64,000 nt of DNA, from assembly GCF_026870155.1 (NCBI RefSeq), contig NZ_CP113975.1:1922001-1986000 (forward strand), given 5' to 3'. The position numbers were made by a program, and so were the translations under genes. The DNA comes from Flavobacterium marginilacus. GTDB lineage: Bacteria > Bacteroidota > Bacteroidia > Flavobacteriales > Flavobacteriaceae. The notes beneath the pieces were generated by a model that saw only the letters and a program-made list of their open reading frames with translations, was not told the origin of the DNA and ran no database searches. Numbering within the stretch: position 1 is the stretch's first letter; each line of letters opens with the position of its first letter. Positions 10,797 through 20,100 of the stretch are shown piece by piece.

Positions 10797-12293
10797 ATGA
10801 AAAATATAAAAAATATAAAATTTATCTTGGTAATATTCGCAGGAATATACATAATAAATTCTTGTTCAGATAAAGATTTAGAATTGACAAATCCTACTAC
10901 TTTATCTCCTGAAACGTATTTCAAAACTAAAGACCAAGTAGAGTCATCTGTAAACGCAGCATATGCTAATTTGCAGACTACGGCACTTTATACGCGTTTG
11001 TATTTCTTTGAATTGGATAATATGTCTCATGAAAATGCAGGCAATCCACAGTTGGAAGCTGATAAAAAAGAATTTTTAGAGTTTTCTTTTGATTCAGGCT
11101 CTGCTGATATTTCAGATTATTGGACAGTTTGTTATTTGGGAATTAACAAATCAAATTTTGTAATTTCTAATTCAGACAAAATAAATGCAATCGATAATTC
11201 TATTCTGAATCAGGTTACAAAAGATAAATACATCGGTGAAGCAAAATTCATGAGAGCATTTTACTATTTTCTATTGGTTAAACGTTTTGGCGGGGTGCCA
11301 TTATATGATGCACTTCCAAAAGGAGCAGATGATGTTAGGGCTAGAGCTACCGTAGCTGAAGTTTATAACTTAATCGTTTCAGATTTAAAAACTGCTGCTA
11401 CTACTTTATTAAGCAGAACTGCTGAACAAAAAGGAAGAGCAACTAAAGAGGCTGCACAGGCCTTATTGGGGAAAGTTTTATTATATCAAAAGAAATATGA
11501 TGAATCATTAGCTGCACTTAATGGGGTTACTGGATTTTCGCTTGAACCTGTTTACTATGATAATTTTGTTGAAGAAAAGGAACATGGAGTTGAATCTATT
11601 TTCGAAGTTGAGTTTGATGCAAAGCTGGGCACAGGAAATCTATGGGGTGCAGGAAATGGAGCTCAAGGCGGTAATGAATCTACTTTAAGAGGTCAGGAAT
11701 ATGGTAATTTGAACTGGTTTAACGTGTATCCATCGGACAATATATTAGATGAATTTGAAGCTAATGATAAAAGATTTGCAGCAACATTTTATGTTGTAGG
11801 TGATAAGTATAATAATGGAAATAATACAATGGTAGCTGCCAATTTTGGATCTGGTGGCGGAACGAGAAGAGCGGGCTGGAAAAAATATTCAAACTACTAT
11901 AAGAAAATTGATGAGGCAATCGACTCGGGAATTAACTTCAAAATCATTAGATACTCTGATATTCTGCTTATGAAAGCAGAATGTGAAAATCAAAGAGCAG
12001 GTGGTGATCAAGTTGCAGCTATTGGTTACATCAATCAAGTTCGTGCTAGAGCAGGTGTACCAGCATTATTAACTACTCTTACAAAAGATCAAGTATTTAA
12101 AGCTATCATTCACGAACGCAAAGTGGAGTTTGCAGGTGAGCAAAGCCGTTTTGACGATATAATCAGATGGGGTAATGCTGCTACAGAATTAGTTGGAACA
12201 AAGTTTAAAGTAGGTAAAAACGAACTTTGGCCAATTCCTAATAATGAGACAGGTAAAAATTCTTTGATTACAGGAAACAATCCAGGCTGGTAA
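10797..12293 (+). CDS. SusD/RagB-family surface lipoprotein (pair 1)
   Basis: Ligand-binding lid of the SusC transporter, anchored on the cell surface. It is a 498-residue protein with a lipobox ending at Cys23 (IINSCSDKDLE), whose acidic residues after Cys fit the Bacteroidota lipoprotein export signal. An N-terminal region (YFKTKDQVESSVNAAYANL) and TPR-like helices (KYIGEAKFMRAFYYFLLVKRFGGVPL) match the family. So does the C-terminal block (RYSDILLMKAECENQ, VFKAIIHERKVEFAGEQSRFDDIIRWG). It lies 15 bp after SusC and 48 bp before a strong terminator, so SusC-SusD form a closed transcription unit here. Confidence 0.96.
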   Translation: MKNIKNIKFILVIFAGIYIINSCSDKDLELTNPTTLSPETYFKTKDQVESSVNAAYANLQTTALYTRLYFFELDNMSHENAGNPQLEADKKEFLEFSFDSGSADISDYWTVCYLGINKSNFVISNSDKINAIDNSILNQVTKDKYIGEAKFMRAFYYFLLVKRFGGVPLYDALPKGADDVRARATVAEVYNLIVSDLKTAATTLLSRTAEQKGRATKEAAQALLGKVLLYQKKYDESLAALNGVTGFSLEPVYYDNFVEEKEHGVESIFEVEFDAKLGTGNLWGAGNGAQGGNESTLRGQEYGNLNWFNVYPSDNILDEFEANDKRFAATFYVVGDKYNNGNNTMVAANFGSGGGTRRAGWKKYSNYYKKIDEAIDSGINFKIIRYSDILLMKAECENQRAGGDQVAAIGYINQVRARAGVPALLTTLTKDQVFKAIIHERKVEFAGEQSRFDDIIRWGNAATELVGTKFKVGKNELWPIPNNETGKNSLITGNNPGW

Positions 12294-12622
12294 TTTTATT
12301 ATTATAGTTTTTCTAAAATTAGGTTAGGTTTTGTTGTTAGGACAGCGTATGAAAATACGCTGTTTTTACTACTTAATTTGAGATTACGTTTTTTGTTTTC
12401 TTAAAGCAGTTTATGAAATTTTAAAATTACTTTTCTATTTGTTAATCTTCCATTTTTAGCTTATTACAGTAATAAAAAATTAGAAGCAGAATCCCAATTT
12501 GAAATTAAAACTTGATGGCTTCTGAACAGCCATTCTATGTTAATCCCAATTTCAGACCAATAAAAAAAATTGATAGAGACAGGCATGCATTTTAATATAT
12601 AGTCAATAATGTTTCCTCTTTT
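12294..12622. other. Gap between SusD 1 and a small membrane protein
   Basis: 329 bp. It holds the terminator at 12342-12367. Beyond that I see only AT-rich sequence with no ORF or clear promoter motif; a promoter for the next gene is expected here. Confidence 0.5.
12342..12367 (+). terminator. Rho-independent terminator after SusCD pair 1
   Basis: ACAGCGTAT and ATACGCTGT form a perfect 9-bp stem with a GAAA loop, followed directly by TTTT. It lies 48 bp after the SusD stop and separates this operon from the haloperoxidase module downstream. Confidence 0.88.
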
Positions 12623-13207
12623 TTGCCCAAAAATAAAATTATCAGAAAAAATAGATTCTTGAAATACTTTAAAAAAATAGCTGTCTTTTTTTTGCTCCTG
12701 ACATTTTTCTATAATGTTTTAGGAGTATATGTGTTGGTTACTGCTCAGAAAGAGCAGACATGGGTGGCATCTATGGAAAATGCAGATGATTCTAAATTTC
12801 AGATAATTGAATTGAATATTAATCCTTATGCATATGTTGTAGATTCTGGTTTTGAAGAAGTAAATGAGGATATAATAATCGATCACACAGTGTATCATGT
12901 TTTTAAAAACAGAATACAAAATAATGTTTTAAAATTATATTGTTTAAAAAATACCCATCAGGCTGCTGTAAATAAAAAGTTAAGGGATCTTGTAGATAAT
13001 CAGTTAATCGACACAAATTCAAATAAAGAAAATCCAGCAAAAAAACTTTTAAAATCATTTGAAAAAGATTATATCTCAAATGATGCTGCTGTTTATGAAT
13101 TCAATTCTGAATTTATCCCTGATTCAATATCATTTTCGTTTGTTTTTAAAAACGATTTATTAGATGGGTTTTTTACTTCCCATTATCCCCCTCCAAATGT
13201 GGCTTAG
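12623..13207 (+). CDS. Hypothetical membrane-anchored protein, TTG start
   Basis: Unrecognised protein of 194 residues. The frame has a stop at 12593 and no ATG before residue 48, so the start is taken as the TTG at 12623, giving MPKNKIIRKNRF. A basic head is followed by one hydrophobic helix (about 20-40, KIAVFFLLLTFFYNVLGVYV). The remaining ~150 residues are polar and would be outside the inner membrane. The protein ends in HYPPPNVA, a proline-rich tail. I have seen similar tails in small Bacteroidota proteins next to TonB-dependent receptors, but assign no function. It sits alone between the SusCD 1 terminator and the haloperoxidase gene. A weak AT hairpin (13228-13247) follows it. Confidence 0.7.
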   Translation: MPKNKIIRKNRFLKYFKKIAVFFLLLTFFYNVLGVYVLVTAQKEQTWVASMENADDSKFQIIELNINPYAYVVDSGFEEVNEDIIIDHTVYHVFKNRIQNNVLKLYCLKNTHQAAVNKKLRDLVDNQLIDTNSNKENPAKKLLKSFEKDYISNDAAVYEFNSEFIPDSISFSFVFKNDLLDGFFTSHYPPPNVA

Positions 13208-13315
13208 ATACTTTTTATGTTTCTGAAAATCATTATGCTTAATGATTATTTAGTGTGAATTAAATGCTTTGCTTCTGCAATTGCATGTCTTTTTACGTAC
13301 ACGATTTTTAGAACA

Positions 13316-13343
13316 TTTTTCAATAATAAGCTTTATTGAAAAA
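13316..13343. promoter_or_regulatory. Hairpin/palindrome in the haloperoxidase leader
   Basis: TTTTTCAATAA and TTATTGAAAAA form a perfect 11-bp inverted repeat around a 6-base centre with AAGCTT. It ends 38 bp before the start codon at 13382. It could be an operator, an mRNA leader hairpin or a terminator with a symmetric T tract for the gene upstream. The sequence alone does not decide. Confidence 0.45.
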
Positions 13344-13381
13344 CAAATCATCTATTATCAACCACATTTAAAACTATTAAA

Positions 13382-14863
13382 ATGAAGAATTCTTTTTCTT
13401 ACTATATAATTGTTCTATTGCTTGTTTTCACTTCTAGTTTATATTCCTTTAATCCGGAAAAAAATATAAAAACACTTCCAGAACCTCTTGGTAAAGATAA
13501 CATGGCCTATAGATGGGGGCAGATGGCAATACAGGCAACAGCAAATGATACCGAAAAATTCAGACCAAGACCCACAGTAACTTCCCGTCTTTTGGGACTT
13601 ACTTTTGTTGCCATTTTTGATGCATGGAGCCGTTATGATAAAGCTGCAGTTCCTGTATATTTAACTGATACTGCAAGAAGACCTGATGAAGAACAAATCC
13701 TTAAAAATAAAGAGATCGCAATTAGTTACGCCGCTTATAATGCATTATGTGAGTATTTTTATTCAGACAAAGCATTATTTGCATCTTTTATGACTGAATT
13801 AGGATTTGACCCAAATAACAAGTCGCTTGATCCGTCAACTCCAGAAGGAATTGGCAATTTAGCTGCAAAGGCAGTAATTGAAGCCAGAAGACATGACGGG
13901 TCAAATCAATATGGAGATGAAAGCGGTTCAAACGGAACTCCTTATTTTAATTATGTTAATTATAAGCCAGTTAATTCTCCAGATGTAATGGTTGATATTA
14001 ACCGCTGGCAGCCAAAATATTTCTCTGATGGTAAGGGAGGTAAATTTTCACCAAACTGTCTGACTCCTTTTTGGAACAAAGTAAAACCAGTAGGAATGCT
14101 GTCAGGCGATCAGTTTCGTCCGGTTCCTCCGCCGTTAGTTGGTTCAGAGCAGCTTAAGAATGAAGTAAAAGATCTTATTGACCTGCAGAATAATCTAACA
14201 GATGAACAAAAGGCATTAGTAGAATTTATGCGTGACGGCCCAAAATCGGTGCAGCAGGCAGGACACTGGTTAAAATTTGCTCAAGTTGTTTCAATACGTG
14301 ATAATCATACATTAGATCAGGATGTAAAAATGTATTTTTTAAATCAGGTAACAGCTATGGACTGTTTTATAGCCTGCTGGGATGCAAAAATGTTTTATGA
14401 TTTTGCCCGTCCTTATGCTCTTGTTCATTATTATTTTAAAGACCAGACTATAAAAGCCTGGGGTGGTCCAGATGTTGGCTACAAAGAAATGAAAGGACAG
14501 GAATGGAGACCTTATTCTCCGGATACTTTTTTATGTCCTCCTTTTCCAGGTTACGTTTCGGGACATAGCACCATAAGCGGCGGCTGTGCCGAAGCATTAA
14601 AATTATGGACAGGCAGTGATACTTTTGGCGATTCTGCAACTTGCATTCCGGGAGCAATGACTGAGCCAAATAACATTGGAAAACCTGTAGTTCTAAAATT
14701 CCCAACTTTTACTGAAACAGCTGAAATGGCAGGTATCTCAAGGGTAATGGGCGGTTATCATATTCAGGCTGATAATTTGGAAGGTCTGAAACTTGGCAGA
14801 AATGTAGCCCATGAGGTTTGGAAGTTTTATAATATTCATATTGGAAATAAAATAGTTGACTAA
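13382..14863 (+). CDS. Secreted vanadium-dependent haloperoxidase-like protein (PAP2 superfamily)
   Basis: A 493-residue protein with an N-terminal signal peptide (SYYIIVLLLVFTSSLYSF). The PAP2/vanadium-haloperoxidase active site is complete: Lys336 and Arg343 (DAKMFYDFARPY), Ser393-Gly394-His395 (PGYVSGHST), Arg454 and His460 (SRVMGGYH). The Lys-Arg spacing of 7 and Arg-His spacing of 6 equal those of the Curvularia chloroperoxidase (K353/R360 and R490/H496). The family either oxidises halides with hydrogen peroxide or acts as an acid phosphatase, and the residues do not separate the two. It heads a run of same-strand genes: two FG-GAP lipoproteins follow after 61 and 23 bp. No lipobox, so it is probably periplasmic or exported. 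Confidence 0.9.
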   Translation: MKNSFSYYIIVLLLVFTSSLYSFNPEKNIKTLPEPLGKDNMAYRWGQMAIQATANDTEKFRPRPTVTSRLLGLTFVAIFDAWSRYDKAAVPVYLTDTARRPDEEQILKNKEIAISYAAYNALCEYFYSDKALFASFMTELGFDPNNKSLDPSTPEGIGNLAAKAVIEARRHDGSNQYGDESGSNGTPYFNYVNYKPVNSPDVMVDINRWQPKYFSDGKGGKFSPNCLTPFWNKVKPVGMLSGDQFRPVPPPLVGSEQLKNEVKDLIDLQNNLTDEQKALVEFMRDGPKSVQQAGHWLKFAQVVSIRDNHTLDQDVKMYFLNQVTAMDCFIACWDAKMFYDFARPYALVHYYFKDQTIKAWGGPDVGYKEMKGQEWRPYSPDTFLCPPFPGYVSGHSTISGGCAEALKLWTGSDTFGDSATCIPGAMTEPNNIGKPVVLKFPTFTETAEMAGISRVMGGYHIQADNLEGLKLGRNVAHEVWKFYNIHIGNKIVD

Positions 14864-14924
14864 AAAGAGAGCTTTTATTTTTAGTAAACTCGAAATTTCG
14901 TTTTAAGATTAAAAAATTAAAAAT

Positions 14925-17132
14925 ATGAAAATAAAACTGTTATTGCTGTTATCCGCAGTATCCTTATTGATGCAGTCTTGTGACTTTTTTTCTAATCCAA
15001 ATGACAAAATGGTTAAGGTCTTGGAAGCTAGAAGCAAGATGTATGATGTAAAAGACAATGTTTTTTCTCCAAAAGCAGAGATTGTTTTTTATGATTCAAT
15101 CATTTTAAATTCATCTTATGGTCATTTTAAACTGCTGTATGAATTAAAGAAAGGGGAAAGTCTGCTGAAATTAGGGGATGAATATGATGCCGTAAAAATA
15201 TTTGAGACGATGTCAAACTCACCAATAGTAAGCGGTGCTGAAAAATTTGAGATTTCCAAAAAATTAGCAATTGCCTACATGCGGCTTGGCGAGCGTCAAA
15301 ACTGCTTAAAATCCCACGTTTCAGAATCGTGTATCATGCCGATAGTAAAAGCTGGAATTCATGAAAAACAATTAGGATCGCAAAAAGCTATAGAGGTTTA
15401 TAAAAAGCTCTTAATCAATGATCCTGGAGATTATGAATCACAATGGCTGCTCAATATTGCTTATATGACACTGGGCGGTTATCCGCTAAAGGTTCCAAGC
15501 CAATGGCTGATACCAAATCTGGACAAAGATAATTCAGGATATTCCATAAAACCTTTTACTGACATAGTTTCGAATTTGGGCATAGTGAAAAAAAACATGG
15601 CTGGAGGCGTTATTTTGGATGATTTTAATAATGATGATTATTTGGATATAATGACATCTGATTGGAGTCTGGACGGGGTTATGCAATATTATCAGAATAA
15701 TAAAAAAGGGGGATTTACTAATTTATCTAAACAATCTGAGATAGGACGGTTCAAAGGCGGACTAAACATGATTCAGGCTGATTATGATAATGACGGTGAT
15801 ACCGATTTATTTGTTTTAAGAGGAGCCTGGATGAATGTTTACGGAGTACAGCCCAATTCATTACTGCGTAATAATGGAGACGGCACTTTTACAGATGTAA
15901 CTGTAAAAAGCGGTTTGTACTCAGAATTACCAACTCAAGCCGGAACTTGGAATGATTTTAATAATGATGGTTATCTGGATTTGTTTATAGGGAATGAATC
16001 AAGGCCTCAGGATAATTTTCCCTGCGAATTGTATATAAACAATCAGGACGGAACATTTACAAATGCTGCCAAAAAAGCAAATTGTGAAATAGTCACTTTT
16101 GTAAAAGGAGTAACTTCTAGTGATTATGACAATGATGGAAGAATTGATCTGTTTTTGTCCGGGATGAATAATCGAAAAACATTATTGAAAAATATGGGTT
16201 CCAAAAACGGCATTCCGCAATTTATGGATGTGACCGAAAAAGCAGGACTGGCTAAGCTTAATGTCATGACTTTTCCAACTTGGTTCTGGGATTATGATAA
16301 TGATGGCTGGCAGGATCTTTTCGTATGCGGTTATCAGTTTGAAGGTTCTATTGCAGGAACGGTTGCCAAAGAGGCATTAAATATTCCGAACGAAGGCAGT
16401 AAAATGTATTTGTATCATAATAATCACAATGGTACTTTTTCGGATGTTTCAAAAGCAGCCGGGCTGGATAAGAGTGTCTTTGCAATGGGGTCAAATTTTG
16501 GGGATATTGATAATGACGGATTTTTGGATATGTATCTTGGTACCGGTAATCCAGATTATAAATCGCTTATTCCAAATAAATTATTCAGGAATATGGGAAA
16601 TGGCAAATTTGCTGATGTTACTGTTTCCGGGCGTGTAGGAAATCTGCAGAAAGGTCATGCTGTTGGTTTTAGCGATATGGACAATGATGGAGATTCCGAT
16701 ATTTTTATAGAAGTTGGCGGGGCTTATATCGGCGATTCTTATACCAATTCCTTTTATCTTAACCCAGGTCAAAACACAAACCGCTGGATTGGTATTCAGC
16801 TCGAAGGAACTGACACTAACAAATCGGCAATTGGCTCAAGAATTAAGCTTAGTTTCAAAGAAAAAGGTGTTTCCCGAAATGTTTATCTCGAAATAAACTC
16901 AGGAGGCAGTTTTGGTTCATCGGCTTTAAGAAAAGAAATAGGAATCGGGCAGGCATCAGTAATTGATCAAATAGAAATTACTTGGGCGAAGAGCCATAAA
17001 AAACAATTTTTTAAAAATGTTAAACCCAATCAGTTTATTAAAATAAAAGAAGGGGATGAAGAATTTGTGAAAACGAATATTAAAAAGATTGTTTTTCCGA
17101 CTGCCAAAATGAAATCTGCAATTTGTATTTAA
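14925..17132 (+). CDS. FG-GAP/VCBS repeat lipoprotein with ASPIC/UnbV domain (CRTAC1-like) 1
   Basis: Lipoprotein of 735 residues (lipobox LMQSC, Cys19). After a helical, TPR-like region (about 60-190) come seven FG-GAP-type blades with calcium-loop motifs DxDxDG or DxNNDG (for example DYDNDGDTDLFV, DFNNDGYLDLFI, DIDNDGFLDMYL), forming a predicted beta-propeller. An ASPIC/UnbV domain ends the protein (NRWIGIQLEG, SAIGSRIKL, RKEIGIGQ). Such proteins are thought to bind ligands or partners outside the cell; no enzyme function is implied. It sits between the haloperoxidase-like gene and a larger relative. The next ORF could overlap its end, but the better start there is 23 bp after this stop. 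Confidence 0.88.
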   Translation: MKIKLLLLLSAVSLLMQSCDFFSNPNDKMVKVLEARSKMYDVKDNVFSPKAEIVFYDSIILNSSYGHFKLLYELKKGESLLKLGDEYDAVKIFETMSNSPIVSGAEKFEISKKLAIAYMRLGERQNCLKSHVSESCIMPIVKAGIHEKQLGSQKAIEVYKKLLINDPGDYESQWLLNIAYMTLGGYPLKVPSQWLIPNLDKDNSGYSIKPFTDIVSNLGIVKKNMAGGVILDDFNNDDYLDIMTSDWSLDGVMQYYQNNKKGGFTNLSKQSEIGRFKGGLNMIQADYDNDGDTDLFVLRGAWMNVYGVQPNSLLRNNGDGTFTDVTVKSGLYSELPTQAGTWNDFNNDGYLDLFIGNESRPQDNFPCELYINNQDGTFTNAAKKANCEIVTFVKGVTSSDYDNDGRIDLFLSGMNNRKTLLKNMGSKNGIPQFMDVTEKAGLAKLNVMTFPTWFWDYDNDGWQDLFVCGYQFEGSIAGTVAKEALNIPNEGSKMYLYHNNHNGTFSDVSKAAGLDKSVFAMGSNFGDIDNDGFLDMYLGTGNPDYKSLIPNKLFRNMGNGKFADVTVSGRVGNLQKGHAVGFSDMDNDGDSDIFIEVGGAYIGDSYTNSFYLNPGQNTNRWIGIQLEGTDTNKSAIGSRIKLSFKEKGVSRNVYLEINSGGSFGSSALRKEIGIGQASVIDQIEITWAKSHKKQFFKNVKPNQFIKIKEGDEEFVKTNIKKIVFPTAKMKSAICI

Positions 17133-17155
17133 AGAAATTTATTAAAATTTTAAAA

Positions 17156-20100
17156 ATGAAAATTATAAAAATAAGAACTGTTTTTTTTAGCATTACATGC
17201 TTATTACTGCTTGTTAGGTGCTCCACAAAAGAATCAGAAAAAAAGATATTTACTGCTTTAGAACCTTCAGACACTGGAATTGATTTTAGCAACAATCTCA
17301 CAGAAAATGATTCTCTGAATTATTTTACCTATTCATACATTTATATGGGCGGGGGAGTTGCTGCTGGAGATGTCAATAATGATGGATTGACAGACATTTT
17401 TTTTACTGGAAACCAAGTGTCTAATAAGCTGTATTTAAACAAAGGAAACCTTAAGTTCGAAGATGTTACCAAAAAAGCAAAAGTAGGAGGAGATTCCAGA
17501 TGGTACACCGGAGCTACGATGGCCGATGTTAACGGGGACGGTTTCCTAGATATTTATTGCAGTGTAGGAGGAAAATTTGGTCCCCGAAACAATGAACTGT
17601 ATATCAATAACGGGAACGGCACTTTTACCGAAAGAGCCAAAGAATATGGCATCGATGATGCCGGAAACAGTGTACAGGGCACTTTCTTTGATTATGATAA
17701 AGACGGAGATTTAGATTTATATGTAGCCAATTACCCGCCTACTAAGTTTAATATACCAACATTTGTTTACGTACAGCTGATGCGGAATGTAAAAGATGAT
17801 GAATCCGGACATTTGTATAGAAATGACGGAAATCATTTTACCAATGTGACCAATGAAGCGGGAGTGAGAGCATACGGCTTGTCATTAAGCGGTACTATCG
17901 GGGATTTAAATAATGATACCTGGCCGGATATTTATGTGTCCAATGATTTCAATTCTCCTGATTTTATGTACATAAATAACCATGACGGCACTTTTAAAGA
18001 AGTTATAAAAGATGCTGCAAATCACACTTCTTTTTATGGAATGGGTGTGGATATCTCCGACTTCAACAACGATGGTTATTTAGATATTTTTCAGGTGGAT
18101 ATGGATGCCAAAGACAACCGTCGTAAAAAAGCAAATATGTCAAGCATGAATCCGCAGTTATACTGGGATATTGCTGATGCTAGATTTCAAATTCAGTACA
18201 TGCACAACTGTATGCAGATGAACACTGGAATTGTTGAAAACGGAATTCCGCAGTTTGAAAATGTTTCGCGTATTACAGGAACTTCTTCAACGGACTGGAG
18301 CTGGGGACCATTGTTTGCTGATTTTGACAATGACGGTAAAAAGGATTTGTTTGTTACCAATGGAACCAGAAGAGAAATAAATAATAATGATTTCTTTCAC
18401 AATATTGAAAGACAAAATTTGAAGCCTAAAGATTTACTAAAAGTTGCATTGGAAATTCCCAGCGAAAAAATCGACAATTTTATGTTCCAAAATAAAGGAA
18501 ACTTTAAATTTGAACAGGTTAATAAGCAATGGGGAATTGAGTTCAAAGGATTTTCTAACGGTGTTGCTTATGCTGATTTGGATAATGACGGAGATTTAGA
18601 AATTATCATAAATAATATAGATGATTACGCTTCAGTTTTTGAAAATACCAGTTCCGAAACCAATAATTATTTGAAGGTAAAGTTCAAAGGAAGTTCAAAA
18701 AACAATCAGGGATTAGGAAATCGTGTGTACATAAAAACAAATGGTGATGTTCAGATGCAGGAACTTACTCTGACACGCGGATTCCAGTCGTCTGTAGCTC
18801 CAGAACTGCATTTTGGAGTTAATAAATTAAAGACAATTGATGAAGTGAAAGTGGTTTGGACCAATGGAAAAGTTCAGAAATTATTCAATGTAAAAGCAAA
18901 TCAGACATTAACTTTCAAAGAACAGGATGCCAAAGAAGATACAGAAAAAACAGCTGTTTCAAAATCATTATTTACTACAGTAACATCCATTTTTCCAGTT
19001 TTTAAACACGAAGAAAATAAATATGATGATTTTAAAGATCAGGTTTTACTGCCACACAAGATGTCCACTTTTGGCCCTCCTATTGCTGTTGGCGATGTAA
19101 ATAAAGACGGATTAGACGATTATTTTATTGGCGGTTCATCTACTTTTTCAGGGAAACTGTTTTTGCAGACAGCCAATGGATTTGTGGAGAAAAAAACGGG
19201 AGCTTTTGAAGCAGATAAAAAAAGTGAAGATGCTGGAGCTGTTATTTTTGATGCGGACAATGACGGCGACAATGATTTATACGTTGTAAGCGGCGGTTAT
19301 GAATTTTTATTAAATGATCCCGCACTGCAGGACAGACTGTATATCAATAATGGCAAAGGTGATTTTACAAAGGCATCCAAAGAAGCACTGCCTGTAATGC
19401 TAACCAGCGGTTCCAAAGCATATCCTGTTGATTATGATAAAGACGGTAAACAAGATATTCTGGTTCTTGGCAGACAAGTACCTGGACAGTATCCTTCACC
19501 AGCAAATACTTATCTGCTGCATAATATAAGTACGGTCGGTCATGCACAATTTGAGATTTCAAAAAATGCTCCTAAAGAATTCAAAAATATTGGAATGGCA
19601 ACAAGTGCTGCTATAACTGATTATAATAATGATACTTTTCCAGATATAATAATTGTAGGTGAGTGGATGCCGATCCGTGTTTTCGAAAATGTAAAAAACG
19701 GATTCAAAGAAGTATCTGGTAATTTAGGCTTGTCAATAGATACCACTGGCTGGTGGTGGAGCATTCAGCAGGGGGATTTTGATAAGGATGGCGATATGGA
19801 TTATATCGTTGGTAACAATGGGCTTAACTATAAGTACAAAGCCACACCCGATGAGACTTTTGATATCTTCGTTAAGGATTTTGACAATGATAAGCATAAA
19901 GATATTGTATTGAGTTATTACAATGACGGTAAGCAATACCCTGTACGCGGCCGAGGCTGTTCTTCACAGCAGATTCCAAGCATAAAGAAAAAGTTCAAAA
20001 ATTATGAAAGTTTTTCTCAGGCAACGCTAGTTGATGTATATACAGAGAAATCACTTAAAGAGGCTCTGCATTATAAAGTGAAATCATTTGCAAGTGTATA

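Noticed and set aside
17123..17155. ATG giving a longer FG-GAP lipoprotein 2
   Set aside because: It overlaps the previous gene and moves the lipobox away from the N-terminus; the ATG at 17156 gives a standard signal.
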